Positions 8,604 through 17,772 of a stretch of DNA of 64,000 nucleotides are shown here, one piece after another. A model generated the notes under the pieces. It was not told the DNA's origin. It ran no database searches and worked only from the letters and a program-made list of their open reading frames with translations. The position numbers and the translations under genes were made by a program. The stretch lies in assembly GCA_044867785.1 (NCBI GenBank), contig JBIOVM010000116.1, positions 62,001-126,000 on the forward strand. The letters run 5' to 3'. The stretch is from DASRDR01 sp044867785. GTDB lineage: Bacteria; Methylomirabilota; Methylomirabilia; Rokubacteriales; DASRDR01. Position 1 is the first letter of the stretch, and every line of letters starts with the position of its first letter.

Positions 8604-9266
8604 TCAGACGGCGCCGGCCTTCAGCGCCTCGGCGCGGAAGCGGCGTACCTCGGCGGCGGGGTCCGCGGCCGAGAAGATCGCTGAGCCGGCCACGAGCGTC
8701 GTCGCCCCGCGGAGGGCCAGCGGCCGGCAATGCTCGAGCTTCACGCCGCCATCGACGGACACGTCGAGCGGACGCTCCGCCGCGCGGTTCCTGAGGTCGA
8801 CGAGCTTCGCGTACGTCGCCGGAATGAACGCCTGGCCACCGAACCCCGGGTTGACCGACATGACCAAGACCACGTCCGCGGCGTCGAGCACGTAGTCGAG
8901 CGCGGTCGTCGGGGTGCCGGGGTTCAGGGCCACGCCCGCCCGCGCGCCCAGCTCCCGGATCCGGCCGAGCGTCCGGTGGACGTGCGGACAGGCCTCCACG
9001 TGGACGGTCAGCAGGTTTCCGCCCGCTCGGACGTAGGTGTCGAGGTAAGGATCGGGGTCCTGGATCATGAGGTGGAGGTCGAGCGGCAGGCGCGTGCGCT
9101 TGCGAATGGCCTCGATGACGGGCGGGCCGATCGTGAGATTCGGCACGAAGCGGCCGTCCATCACGTCCACGTGGATCTGATCCGCGCCGCCCGCCTCGAC
9201 CCGCGCGATCTCGTCCGCGAGCGCCGCGAAGTCGGCGGAAAGAATCGACGGGGCGATCTTGATCAT
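8604..9266 (-). CDS. rpe: Ribulose-phosphate 3-epimerase
   Basis: Interconverts ribulose 5-phosphate and xylulose 5-phosphate in the pentose phosphate pathway/Calvin cycle. The 220-aa product begins MIKIAPSILSADFAALADEI and has the metal and catalytic motifs HVDVMDGRFVPNLT, LDLHLMIQDP, VLVMSVNPGFGGQ and VDGGVKLEHC. The ATG overlaps the rsmB stop by ATGA (9263-9266), so translation is coupled to rsmB. The frame is open far upstream only as a shadow of rsmB. Confidence 0.96.
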   Translation of the reverse strand: MIKIAPSILSADFAALADEIARVEAGGADQIHVDVMDGRFVPNLTIGPPVIEAIRKRTRLPLDLHLMIQDPDPYLDTYVRAGGNLLTVHVEACPHVHRTLGRIRELGARAGVALNPGTPTTALDYVLDAADVVLVMSVNPGFGGQAFIPATYAKLVDLRNRAAERPLDVSVDGGVKLEHCRPLALRGATTLVAGSAIFSAADPAAEVRRFRAEALKAGAV

Positions 9267-10687
9267 GCGCGCCTCCTGAGCCGGTGGGCGGTGAAGCCGT
9301 CGGAGCCGTGGCGGTCGGGGGTCATCCGGAGGACGTCGCTTGCCGCGCGGCACGCCTCGGGGACCGCCGGCGGCAGGGGATCCGGGACGAAGTCGGGCCG
9401 GCGGCGCCGCAGGGCCGCCACCACCGCCTCGTTCTCCTCGGGCTCGAGCGAGCACGTCGCGTAGACGAGCACGGCGCCCGGTCGCGTCAGGTCCGCGGCG
9501 GCGCTGACGATCTCGAGCTGCTCGGCGGCCAGCACCCCGAGATCCTCGGGCCGGCGGCGCCACTTCGCGTCCGGGTTGCGACGCAGCACGCCGAGGTTCG
9601 AGCACGGCGCGTCCACCAGCACCCGGTCGCAGACCGGCCCGAGCGACGCGGCCAGGGCACGGGCGTCGCCCAGCCGCGGCTCGACGATGGCGGCGCCGAG
9701 CCGCGCGCAGGCCGCACGCAGGCGCGCGAGCCGGCCCGCGTGCGGGTCGCCGGCCAGGATCCGGCCCTGGTTCGCCATGAGCGCGGCGAGGTGGGTGGTC
9801 TTTGTGCCCGGCGCGGCGCAGACATCGGCGACCGTCTCGCCCGGCCCGGCCCCGAGAGCGTGACCCACCATGATCGCCGCTTCGTCCTGCACGGTGGCCA
9901 TCCCGTCGCGGAGCGGCGCGAGTCCCCGCAGGTCCCCCGCCCGCTCCAGCTGGAGCCCTTCCGGCGCGAAGCGAGTGGCGCGGGCGGCGACGCCCGCGCG
10001 GTCGAAGAGGTCGGCCACCGCGGCCGCCGGCGCGCGCAGCGTGTTGGCGCGCACGACGACGGGCGGCGTGGCGCTCATCGCCAGGGCGAGCGCCCCGGCC
10101 GCATCGGGGCCGAGACGAGTCCACCAGCGCTCGACGAGCCACGTCGGCTGGGACGCGCGCAGGGCGAGCGTCTCCACCGGATCCGGGGCCTCGGGCTCGG
10201 GCCACGGACGGGGCTTCGCCGCGAGGGCGCGCAAGACGCCGTTCAGGTAGGCCGCCGCGCCGGGAGGGCGCCGCCGCTTGGCGAGCTCCACCGCCTCGTG
10301 GACCGCCGCCCACGGCGGGATCCGGTCCAGGAACCCCAACTGATAGGCCGAGAGCCGGAGCAGCGCCCGGAGCCAGGGCAGGAGGTCCTCGAGCGGCCGC
10401 CGCGACACGCGGGCGAGCGCCCAGTCGACGCGTCGCTGCCAGCGGAGCGTTCCGAGGACGAGCTCGGTCGCCAGGGCGCGATCCCGGGGCTCGAGTCCCG
10501 CGCCGTCCGGCAGCGTCTCGAGCAGCCGGTCCGCGAAGGCGTCCCCGGTCTCGACGCGAAGCAGGATCTCGAGCGCAAGCGCGCGCGGCGTACCGCGTCG
10601 GTCCCGGGCCGACCTCCCGCCGGCGCGCGGACGCGCCGGCGCGGGCGTGGCGCGGGACACGTTAGTGGCGCGGAGCCGGCGCGCCAA
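9263..10687 (-). CDS. rsmB: 16S rRNA (cytosine967-C5)-methyltransferase RsmB
   Basis: Methylates C967 of 16S rRNA using SAM. The 474-aa product has an N-terminal NusB-like RNA-binding domain (residues about 30-165: RALALEILLRVETGDAFAD...) and a C-terminal Rossmann methyltransferase with VADVCAAPGTKTTHLAA, RVLVDAPCSNLGVLRR (first conserved Cys) and VYATCSLEPEENE (catalytic TC motif). It overlaps fmt by 26 bases if the ATG at 10687 is used; a GTG eight codons later is an alternative. Placement after fmt and def is the common def-fmt-rsmB arrangement. Confidence 0.95.
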   Translation of the reverse strand: MARRLRATNVSRATPAPARPRAGGRSARDRRGTPRALALEILLRVETGDAFADRLLETLPDGAGLEPRDRALATELVLGTLRWQRRVDWALARVSRRPLEDLLPWLRALLRLSAYQLGFLDRIPPWAAVHEAVELAKRRRPPGAAAYLNGVLRALAAKPRPWPEPEAPDPVETLALRASQPTWLVERWWTRLGPDAAGALALAMSATPPVVVRANTLRAPAAAVADLFDRAGVAARATRFAPEGLQLERAGDLRGLAPLRDGMATVQDEAAIMVGHALGAGPGETVADVCAAPGTKTTHLAALMANQGRILAGDPHAGRLARLRAACARLGAAIVEPRLGDARALAASLGPVCDRVLVDAPCSNLGVLRRNPDAKWRRRPEDLGVLAAEQLEIVSAAADLTRPGAVLVYATCSLEPEENEAVVAALRRRRPDFVPDPLPPAVPEACRAASDVLRMTPDRHGSDGFTAHRLRRRA

Positions 10688-11591
10688 GCGGCGCTCCGGG
10701 GCCGAGCCGCGCCCCTCGCAGGTAGTCCTCCCAGGCCATCGCCCGGCGATTGGCGGGCTGGACTTCCAGCGGCACCAAGAGGTTCGCCCCGGTGCCCACC
10801 GCGAGCGGCCCCTCGACCCGCGTCAGCACCCCCGGCGCGCCGCGGCCCGGAACCACCCGAGCGCGCCAGATCTGCAGACGACCTCCGGGCGTCACGGTCG
10901 CCGCGCCCGGCCAGGGATTCGTGCCGCGGATTCGTGCGGCGAGAGCGACTGCCGGCTTCGTCCAGTCGAGGAGTCCGTCTTCCTTGCGAAGCCGGGGCGC
11001 CGTGGTGGCCGCTCGATCGTCTTGCGGCGCGGGAATCAGGGTGTCCAGTCGGTCCAGCGTCTCGAGCAGCGTCGCGGCGCCGAGGACGGCGAGCCGCTCG
11101 GCCAGCTCGCCCGCCGTTTCGGCCGGGCCGGTCGACGTCGCCCGCTGCAGCAGCACCGGCCCCGTGTCCATGCCGGCGTCCATCTGAAACGTCGTGATGC
11201 CGGTCTCGCGCTCGCCGCGGATGATGGCCCACGCGACGGGCGCCGCGCCGCGATACCGCGGCAGCAGCGATGCATGCACGTTGATCGATCCTCGCCGGGG
11301 CACGGCGAGCACCGCGGGGGGCAGGAGCTGGCCGAACGCCACGACGACCGCGACGTCGGCCGCGTGGTCCGCCAGGCGCTCGGGCCAGCCGGCCTCGCGC
11401 AATCGGTCCGGCTGAAGCACGGGAATGCCGTGCTCGAGGGCGAGGGTCTTGACCGGGGGCGGCTGGGCGCGCTGGCCGCGCCCGGCGGGTCGGTCCGGCT
11501 GCGTCACGGCCGCGACGACGCGATGGTGAGCGAGCAGCGCGCGGAGCGTCGGAAGCGCGAAGGCCGGAGTGCCATAGAACAGCACGCGCAT
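10662..11591 (-). CDS. fmt: Methionyl-tRNA formyltransferase
   Basis: Formylates initiator Met-tRNA using 10-formyl-THF. The 309-aa product starts MRVLFYGTPAFALPTL and carries the N10-formyl-THF site: GRGQRAQPPPVK, INVHASLLPRYRGAAPV (catalytic Asn and His) and TTFQMDAGMDTGPVL, then a C-terminal OB-like domain (IRGTNPWPGA). It lies 68 bases downstream of def, completing the formylation/deformylation pair. Confidence 0.96.
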   Translation of the reverse strand: MRVLFYGTPAFALPTLRALLAHHRVVAAVTQPDRPAGRGQRAQPPPVKTLALEHGIPVLQPDRLREAGWPERLADHAADVAVVVAFGQLLPPAVLAVPRRGSINVHASLLPRYRGAAPVAWAIIRGERETGITTFQMDAGMDTGPVLLQRATSTGPAETAGELAERLAVLGAATLLETLDRLDTLIPAPQDDRAATTAPRLRKEDGLLDWTKPAVALAARIRGTNPWPGAATVTPGGRLQIWRARVVPGRGAPGVLTRVEGPLAVGTGANLLVPLEVQPANRRAMAWEDYLRGARLGPGAPLGAPAPRH

Positions 11592-11659
11592 GGAGTCAGA
11601 CGGGGGCCGCTAGACCGCTCCTTCCGCCCGATGGCCGGCGCGGCGTCCGGCCGGGCCGC

Positions 11660-12181
11660 TCACAGCCGAACTCCGGTCGCGAGCGGCTCCGCCGGGAAGC
11701 CTTCGCGACGGATTTGGCGCTTGACGCGGTCTCGCACGACCTTGTCGAGCCGGTCGATGAACAGGATGCCGTCCAGGTGGTCGATCTCGTGCTGGAGAAC
11801 CCGCGACAGCATGCCCGATGCCCGGCGGCGGAACGACACGCCCGCGCGATCCATCGCCTCCACCACGATCCACTCGGCCCGACGGACGTCGGCGAAGATC
11901 CCCGGCAAGGAGAGACAGCCCTCCTCGCCCACCTGCTCGCCGCCCCGCTCGACGATCACGGGGTTGAGGTATGCGCGTCCCGTGCCGCGACCCTCGTCCA
12001 CCACCAGCATCCGGAGCTCGATCCCGACCTGCGTCGCCGCCAGGCCAATGCCCACCTCGGTGTGCATCGTCTCGACCATGTCGTCGAGCCAACCAGCAAT
12101 CTCGGCGGTCATCTCGCGGACGGGCGCCGCCCGCCGCCGCAACACCGGGTCTCCGTAGAGCCGCACGTCCAGCACCGCCAT
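11660..12181 (-). CDS. def: Peptide deformylase
   Basis: Removes the formyl group from nascent N-terminal Met. The 173-aa product has all three motifs: GIGLAATQVG (residues 44-53), EEGCLSLPG with metal-ligand Cys89, and QHEIDHLDG with His131, Glu132 and His135. The start ATG at 12181 is preceded by GGAGGAGG at 5-6 bp spacing; a nearby upstream ATG lacks this. Located between priA and fmt in the yicC-DUF72 operon. Confidence 0.97.
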   Translation of the reverse strand: MAVLDVRLYGDPVLRRRAAPVREMTAEIAGWLDDMVETMHTEVGIGLAATQVGIELRMLVVDEGRGTGRAYLNPVIVERGGEQVGEEGCLSLPGIFADVRRAEWIVVEAMDRAGVSFRRRASGMLSRVLQHEIDHLDGILFIDRLDKVVRDRVKRQIRREGFPAEPLATGVRL

Positions 12182-12219
12182 GCGCTGTCCTCCTCCCCAG
12201 GGGAGCATTGTACCGCCCC

Positions 12220-14046
12220 TCACGGCAGCTCGACGGGGTCCATGTCGACCCCGAGCCGGGTCCCTCCGAGGCGTCGCCGGCCGCGCAGGGGCTCCAGGAT
12301 TTCCGCGACGATCCCGGGCAGCTCCGGCCCGCCCAGGAGCACGACTTGCACCCGAGCCCCCGCCAGCGCCGCCGGCCCCAGGACCGTGCCGGCCGCCGCC
12401 CGGCCCCGCGCGGCCAAGTCCTCGGCGAGCCGCCGGGCGTCGCGTCCTTCGACCACGAGCCGGGCCATCCGGCGTGCCGGCGGATACCCCAGCTCTTGCC
12501 GCTCGGCCCACTCGGGCTCGTAGAATCGCGCCGGCTCGCCGTGCGCGACGGCGGAGAGTGCGGGGTGGTCCGGCAGGTAGGACTGGAGCCACATGCTGCC
12601 CCCGGCCTCGACGGTCTCGGCGAGGCGCCAGGCGAGCTGGAACGTCCGCTCGGCGGCGCGGAAGTCGGGCAGGTGCAGCGTCGAGTCGGCCAGGACCAGC
12701 GCCGCCACGGTCACCCGCGCGGACGCCGCGAGGCGCAGCGCCATGCTCGTGCCGACCAGGACGTGCGCCCCTCCGGATCGAAACGCGGTCCGCACCGCCT
12801 CGGCCTCGCGCGGCGCCACGGTCGAGTCGTAGCGGAGCACGCGCGCCTCGGGAAACGCGCGCCGCGCTTCCGCCTCCAGCCGTTCCGTGCCCCACCCGAC
12901 CGGCTGAAGACGGCGGCCACGGCAGCGGCCGCAGAGGCTCGCCGCGGGCGCCTCCGACCCGCACAACCGACACGCCAGCGAGCGGGTGTCACGGCGGTAG
13001 AGGAGCGCCACCCGGCAGCGCCGGCAGCGCCGCACGGCTCCGCATTCCGCGCACGCCAGGATCCGCGCGAACCCGAGCCGGTTGAGGACCAAGAGGACCG
13101 AGCCACCGCGGGCGAGCGCGGCGCGCGCGGCGTCACGCAGCCCAGGAGACAGGGTCGCGTCGCCGGCATGCTCCCCGACCAGCGTCACCCGCTCCACGGC
13201 CGGCCACGGCTCTCGGGGGCCGGGCTCCGCGAGAAGCGTGCCTTGCCGAGCGCCGACCCAGCTCTCCAGGCTCGGCGTCGCGCTCGCGAGGAGGCTCGCC
13301 CCTCCTTCGAGACGCGAGCGGGCCAGAATCACGTCCCGCGCATGCCAGCGCGGGGCGTCGGGCGCTTTGTGCCCGGGATCCTCCTCGTCCAGCAGGACCG
13401 CCAGGGCGAGCGGGGCCAGCGGGATCCACGCGGCCGCCCGCGTTCCGACGGCCACCCGGGCCTCACCCGTCCGACAGGCCCACCATGCGGTCCAGCGCGC
13501 CCCGGGCGAGGCCGCGCCCGTGACGAGTCGCACGGGCTCGCCGAGCCGCGCCTCCAGGCGCGCGGCCCAGCTCTGCGCCTGCTCGATCTCCGGGGCGAGG
13601 ACGAGCGCGGCCCCGCCGGCGGCCAGTGCGCCTTCCACGCCGCGCGCGACGCGGACGTCTCGGTCCCGGCCGGTCATGAGCGTGGCCGGCCCCGGCGCCA
13701 GACCCGGAGCCGGCGACGGCAGCGCCGCGGGGGCGCGCGAGCGCGCGCCGGGCGGCAGCGCGCGAAACACGACCTCGCCCCAGGCGCTCACCGTCTCGCT
13801 CGCTGTCCGGCGCGCCAGCTCCACGAGCGCGGGGGTGAGGGCCGGTACGGGGTCGAGGACCGTCGCGACCTCCTCCAGTCCGTCCGCCGCGCCCACCTCG
13901 ACCCGGACCACGACCGCCGCCCGCGGCCGGCCGCGGAACGGAACGCGCACGCGCTGGCCGGGAGCCACACGGCCAGCCAGCTCGGGCGGGAGGCGATACG
14001 TGAAGGTGCGCGGGACCGGGAGGTCGGTGACGACGTGCGCGAGCAG
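12220..14046 (-). CDS. priA: PriA-like primosomal protein N' lacking helicase motifs
   Basis: About 608 aa, shorter than canonical PriA (about 730). Seen: PriA-like N-terminal DNA-binding domain (VPRTFTYRLP, GQRVRVPFRGR), the zinc-binding domain with four C-x2-C pairs (CAEC, CRRC, CRLC, CGRC), SATPSLESW, WHARDV, GTERLE and PDFRAAERTFQL. Missing: the Walker A GSGKT is replaced by TGRDRD, DEEH is DEED, and the motif VI VAGRAGR position reads LAETVEAGG. It therefore probably restarts replication as a structural loader without helicase activity, as proposed for actinobacterial PriA. No ATG/GTG/TTG lies at the conserved start; CTG at 14046 fits, GTG at 13968 is the next canonical choice. Confidence 0.85.
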   Translation of the reverse strand: MLAHVVTDLPVPRTFTYRLPPELAGRVAPGQRVRVPFRGRPRAAVVVRVEVGAADGLEEVATVLDPVPALTPALVELARRTASETVSAWGEVVFRALPPGARSRAPAALPSPAPGLAPGPATLMTGRDRDVRVARGVEGALAAGGAALVLAPEIEQAQSWAARLEARLGEPVRLVTGAASPGARWTAWWACRTGEARVAVGTRAAAWIPLAPLALAVLLDEEDPGHKAPDAPRWHARDVILARSRLEGGASLLASATPSLESWVGARQGTLLAEPGPREPWPAVERVTLVGEHAGDATLSPGLRDAARAALARGGSVLLVLNRLGFARILACAECGAVRRCRRCRVALLYRRDTRSLACRLCGSEAPAASLCGRCRGRRLQPVGWGTERLEAEARRAFPEARVLRYDSTVAPREAEAVRTAFRSGGAHVLVGTSMALRLAASARVTVAALVLADSTLHLPDFRAAERTFQLAWRLAETVEAGGSMWLQSYLPDHPALSAVAHGEPARFYEPEWAERQELGYPPARRMARLVVEGRDARRLAEDLAARGRAAAGTVLGPAALAGARVQVVLLGGPELPGIVAEILEPLRGRRRLGGTRLGVDMDPVELP

Positions 14047-14057
14047 AGGGTCCGGTC

Positions 14058-14759
14058 TTAGGCGTCCGCCGACGCCCGGCCCCGGACCCGGTCGTACTCG
14101 CGACGGATCAGCTTGAGGTCGTCGTACGCCTGGCGCCGGTAGCTCGGCCCGGGATTCCGCAGAAGAAACGCGGGATGGAACGTCGGGATCACGATCGCGG
14201 CGCCGAGGCGGTGCATCTGACCGCGCAGCCGGCTGATGGGCTCGCGCGTGCGGAGGAGGTGCTGGGCCGCGAAGGTGCCCAGCGCGCAGATCACGCCCGG
14301 CTGGATCGCCCCCAGCTGACCGGCCAGGAACGGCGCGCACGCCGCGATCTCCTCCGGCTCGGGGTTCCGGTTCCCCGGAGGCCGGCACTTCACGATGTTG
14401 CAGATGTAGACCTCCTCACGGGTGAGCCCCACCGACTCGAGCATCTTGGTGAGCAGCTGGCCGGCGCGGCCTACGAAGGGCTTGCCCTGGCGGTCCTCCT
14501 CCTCGCCGGGGCCCTCGCCGATGACCATGAGCCGCGCGTCCGGGCTTCCGGACCCGAACACGATCGTGTTCCGGCCCTGGGATAGCTTGCAGCGCGTGCA
14601 CCCGTCGCTCGCCGCTTCCAGCCGGCCGAGGGCCGCCCCCGGCCCTCCCAGCGGCTCGCCCTGGAGCGGCAGCGCGCGGATGCCCAGGGCCTGGTGGAAA
14701 CGGAGGTGCTCGGCGAGGGCGCGGGCGGCGTCGGCCAGCTCGGCGGGCTCGCCGGTCAC
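14058..14759 (-). CDS. Uracil-DNA glycosylase, family 4 (4Fe-4S)
   Basis: Removes uracil from DNA. The 233-aa product has the family-4 signatures: Cys54-x2-Cys57, GEGPGEEEDRQGKPFVGRAG, then Cys125 and Cys141 spaced by 16 residues (iron-sulfur ligands), and PTFHPAFLLRNP with the active-site His. This thermophile/archaeal-type UDG is also common in bacteria lacking family 1. The GTG start at 14759 overlaps the coaBC stop by GTGA, and priA follows directly. Confidence 0.93.
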   Translation of the reverse strand: MTGEPAELADAARALAEHLRFHQALGIRALPLQGEPLGGPGAALGRLEAASDGCTRCKLSQGRNTIVFGSGSPDARLMVIGEGPGEEEDRQGKPFVGRAGQLLTKMLESVGLTREEVYICNIVKCRPPGNRNPEPEEIAACAPFLAGQLGAIQPGVICALGTFAAQHLLRTREPISRLRGQMHRLGAAIVIPTFHPAFLLRNPGPSYRRQAYDDLKLIRREYDRVRGRASADA

Positions 14760-15976
14760 GTCGTCTGGGGCTCGCGCACGGCGCGGCGCAGCTCCTGGAT
14801 CCGGTCCAGGATCAGCTCGGCGATCTCCGCCTTGGGGCGACGGGGGAGGGCGACGGCGCCCCCCCAGCGGTCGAGCAGGACGACCTCGTTCTCGGCGGCG
14901 TCGAAGCCGATGTCCGTCCGGCTGACGTCGTTCGCGACGATGAGGTCCAGGCCCTTCGCGGCGAGCTTGGCGCGCGCGTGGTCGTGCAGCTCGTGGGTCT
15001 CGGCGGCGAAGCCGACGAGGAAGCGGTCCCCCTTGCGGAGAGCGACCTCCCGCAGGATGTCGGGCGTCGCGCTGAGCGTGATCGTGAGGCCCTCTTGCTT
15101 GGAGCGGATCTTCCGCGGGGCGGGACGATCGGGTCGGTAGTCGGCGACCGCCGCGGCCTTGATCACGACCGTCGCCGCCTCGGCCGCATGCAGCACCGCG
15201 TCGCGCATCTCGGACGCGGTCTCTACCGGGATGACGCGGATGCCGGCCGGCGGCGCCAGGTGCGTCGGCCCCGTGACCAGCGTCACCGCCGCCCCCCGGC
15301 GCGCCGCCTGCGCGGCGAGCGCGTAGCCCATGCGGCCGGACGACCGATTGGTGAGATACCGGACGGGATCGAGCGGTTCCCGGGTGGGACCGGCCGTGAC
15401 CAGCACGTGATCGCCGACGAGGTCGCGTCGCGGCCAGAGGCGAGCGGTGACCGCCTCCACGATGTCCGCGGCCTCGGGGAACCGCCCCATCCCCTGGAGC
15501 CCGGACGCCAGGTCGCCGCGGCCCGGCTCGAGCACGGTCGCGCCGCGGCCCCGGAGCGTCGCGACGTGGGCCTGGACCGCCGGATGCTCCCACATCCCGC
15601 CGTCCATGGCCGGGGCGAAGACGACCGGGCCCCGCACCGCGAGGAGCAGCGTCCCCAGGAAGTCGTCGGCGAGCCCGAGGGCGGCCCGGGCGAGGGCATG
15701 GGCCGTCGCCGGCGCGACGAGCAGCAGGTCGGCCCGCTCGGCGAGCGCCACGTGCTCCACGGCCGCCGGCTCCTGCGGATCGAAGAGGTCCGTGAGCACC
15801 GGGCGGCCGGAAAGCGTCCGGAACGTGAGCGGCGTGACGAACTCGCGGGCGTGGGACGTCATCACGACCGTGACCGCCGCCCCGCCGCGCCGGAGCTCGC
15901 GCAGGAGATAGGCCGCCTTGTAGGCGGCGATGCTGCCCGTGACGGCGAGGATCAGCTCGCGGCCGGCCAGCGACAT
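14756..15976 (-). CDS. coaBC: Bifunctional phosphopantothenoylcysteine decarboxylase/synthetase
   Basis: Two steps of coenzyme A synthesis. The 406-aa product has an N-terminal FMN-dependent decarboxylase (ILAVTGSIAAYKAAYLLREL, VEHVALAERADLLLVAPAT with active-site His, and PAMDGGMW, where family members usually have PAMNxxMW) and a C-terminal CTP-dependent synthetase (VLVTAGPTREPLDPVRYLTNRSSG split over residues 191-214, KAAAVADYRP, KIRSKQ). The Asn-to-Asp change in the PAMN motif occurs in some homologues but is worth noting. Gene overlaps udg downstream and follows rpoZ by 25 bases. Confidence 0.95.
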   Translation of the reverse strand: MSLAGRELILAVTGSIAAYKAAYLLRELRRGGAAVTVVMTSHAREFVTPLTFRTLSGRPVLTDLFDPQEPAAVEHVALAERADLLLVAPATAHALARAALGLADDFLGTLLLAVRGPVVFAPAMDGGMWEHPAVQAHVATLRGRGATVLEPGRGDLASGLQGMGRFPEAADIVEAVTARLWPRRDLVGDHVLVTAGPTREPLDPVRYLTNRSSGRMGYALAAQAARRGAAVTLVTGPTHLAPPAGIRVIPVETASEMRDAVLHAAEAATVVIKAAAVADYRPDRPAPRKIRSKQEGLTITLSATPDILREVALRKGDRFLVGFAAETHELHDHARAKLAAKGLDLIVANDVSRTDIGFDAAENEVVLLDRWGGAVALPRRPKAEIAELILDRIQELRRAVREPQTT

Positions 15977-16001
15977 CGATGCCGCTCCGGGACGCCGGGG
16001 C

Positions 16002-16229
16002 TCAGGCCGCCGGAGCCGGTGTCTTGTCGGTCTCCTCCGGCTTCTTCGGCTGGATCTTGCCGGCGATCACCTCTTCGAGCGCCACCGACGTCCACTTCCG
16101 GCGCTTCGTCTCGACCTGGGGCTGGGCCCCTCGGTTGAGCTGCCGGCTCCGCTTGGCCGCGAGCACCACGAGGACGTAGCGGTTGGAGATCTGTTCGAGG
16201 GCCTTCTCGAGCGACGGGAACGACATCAT
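16002..16229 (-). CDS. rpoZ: DNA-directed RNA polymerase omega subunit
   Basis: Small RNA polymerase subunit assisting beta' folding. The 75-aa product begins MMSFPSLEKALEQISNRY, followed by LVVLAAKRSRQLNRGAQP and ALEEVIAGKI, the omega signature, with a short Lys/Pro-rich tail. The first ATG (16229) overlaps the gmk stop as ATGA; the second ATG is 3 bases later. The gmk-rpoZ-coaBC order is widely conserved. Confidence 0.93.
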   Translation of the reverse strand: MMSFPSLEKALEQISNRYVLVVLAAKRSRQLNRGAQPQVETKRRKWTSVALEEVIAGKIQPKKPEETDKTPAPAA

Positions 16230-16882
16230 GTAGCGCCTCCCGGGAGAGTCGCCTGGACTCCCCCGCCTACCGGGAGATCCGGCAGGGTCAGGGTGAGACG
16301 GGACGTCCGGCAGCGCTCGGCCTCGATGATGCACGCGAGCTGCCGCAGGGCCTCGTCGAGATGACGATTGACGATCACGTAGTCGTACTCGCGCCATGCG
16401 CCGATCTCGTCCACCGCCCGCGCGAGGCGGCGGCCGATTTCCCGCGGCGCGTCCGATTTGCGCTCCTTGAGCCGGGCCTCCAGCTCCTGCATCGAGGGGG
16501 CCACGACGAAGATGTAGAGGCCCTGCGGGTAACGCGCGCGGAGCTGCCGGGCGCCCTGCGTGTCGATGTCGAGCAGAATGTCGTCGCCCTGGTCGAGAAC
16601 GGCCTCGAGCGTCCGCGCGCCCGTGCCGTAGAGGTGGCCGTGCACCCGGGCCCACTCCGCGAACTCCCCGCGATCGACCATCTGCTGGAACGCCGACTCC
16701 GAGACGAAATGGTAGGCCTGTCCCTGGAGCTCCCCGGGCCGGGGGTGGCGCGTCGTGAAGGAGACGGAATAGGCCAGATGGGGCACGCGCTTCCGGATCT
16801 CGCGACAGAGGGTGGTCTTTCCGGCGCCCGACGGCGCCGACACGACGATCAGCATCCCCCGGCGCGACGCGGCCGCGCTCAC
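16226..16882 (-). CDS. gmk: Guanylate kinase
   Basis: Phosphorylates GMP to GDP. The 218-aa product has the P-loop SAPSGAGKTTL (residues 15-25), the GMP-binding block SVSFTTRHPRPGE, YHFVSESAFQQM, LLDIDTQGARQ, and IVNRHLDEA at the end. The GTG at 16882 overlaps the yicC stop (GTGA); an internal ATG nine codons later is the alternative start. A C-terminal Gly/Pro-rich extension follows the usual end. Confidence 0.95.
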   Translation of the reverse strand: MSAAASRRGMLIVVSAPSGAGKTTLCREIRKRVPHLAYSVSFTTRHPRPGELQGQAYHFVSESAFQQMVDRGEFAEWARVHGHLYGTGARTLEAVLDQGDDILLDIDTQGARQLRARYPQGLYIFVVAPSMQELEARLKERKSDAPREIGRRLARAVDEIGAWREYDYVIVNRHLDEALRQLACIIEAERCRTSRLTLTLPDLPVGGGVQATLPGGAT

Positions 16883-17760
16883 TCGACGTTCTGCACTTGC
16901 TCCCGGATGCGCTCGACGAGAGTCCGCGCCTCCAGGACCCGGGTGACCAGCTCCGCATCGTCCGCCTTCGACGCGATGGTATTGACCTCCCGGTGGAGCT
17001 CCTGGGTCAGGAAGTCGAGCTGCCGGCCCACGGCGCCGCCGTCGGCCAGGAGCGCCCGGAACTGGGCCAGGTGGGAGCCGAGCCGGGCGAGCTCCTCCGC
17101 CACGTCGCTCCTCGCCGCCCACGTCGCGACCTCCTGGGCCAACCGTCCGGGATCCGCGGGGGTGTCGGCGAGGATCGCGTGGACGCGGTCGCGAAGACGC
17201 GTCTGGATCCGCGCGAGGGCCGCCGGCAGGAGCCGGTCCACCTGGCGCACCCAGGCCCCGAGCGCGTCGAGGTGCACCGCCAGATCCCGTCCGAGGGCGG
17301 CGCCTTCGGCCTGACGCATCCGACACAGCTCGTCCAGGGCCTCGTCGACCGCGGACTTGAGGAGCACCCCGCTCTCGCCGTCCTCCTCCACCTCCTCGGC
17401 CGTGACGACGCCGGGAAGCCGGAGCAGGTCCGCCGCCGAGATCTCCTGCGAGAGGCCCGCCGCCTCGGCGAGCGCCCGGGCCCCCCGAGCGTACTCGAGG
17501 CCCAGCGAGATATCGGTTCGCACGGTGGCCGTCCCCCCCGCGGGCCGGCGCAGGGTCGCCGTGAGATCTACTCGTCCGCGCGCGATCCGGCCCTGCACCA
17601 GGCGACGGACCTCCGGCTCCTGAGCCGCGAGCCCACGGGGGAGCTTGATGCTGATCTCGAGGAAGCGGTGGTTCAAGGACCGGGCCTCGGCCACGAGGGC
17701 GACACGCGCACCCCGAGCTTCGCCGCGACCGTAACCCGTCATGCTGACGACGAGGCCCAT
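16879..17760 (-). CDS. yicC: YicC/YloC family endoribonuclease
   Basis: The 293-aa product starts with MTGYGRGEA (residues 7-15), followed by SLNHRFLEISIKLPR, a central helical region and the hallmark C-terminus GRQLDFLTQELHREVNTIASKA (split over residues 250-271), diagnostic of YicC proteins, reported to be stress-linked endoribonucleases. First gene of the yicC-gmk-rpoZ-coaBC-udg-priA-def-fmt-rsmB-rpe-DUF72 operon. There is no Shine-Dalgarno sequence and the predicted transcription start is only a few bases before the ATG, so it may be (nearly) leaderless. Confidence 0.94.
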   Translation of the reverse strand: MGLVVSMTGYGRGEARGARVALVAEARSLNHRFLEISIKLPRGLAAQEPEVRRLVQGRIARGRVDLTATLRRPAGGTATVRTDISLGLEYARGARALAEAAGLSQEISAADLLRLPGVVTAEEVEEDGESGVLLKSAVDEALDELCRMRQAEGAALGRDLAVHLDALGAWVRQVDRLLPAALARIQTRLRDRVHAILADTPADPGRLAQEVATWAARSDVAEELARLGSHLAQFRALLADGGAVGRQLDFLTQELHREVNTIASKADDAELVTRVLEARTLVERIREQVQNVE

Positions 17761-17772
17761 GGAGTGCCTACG

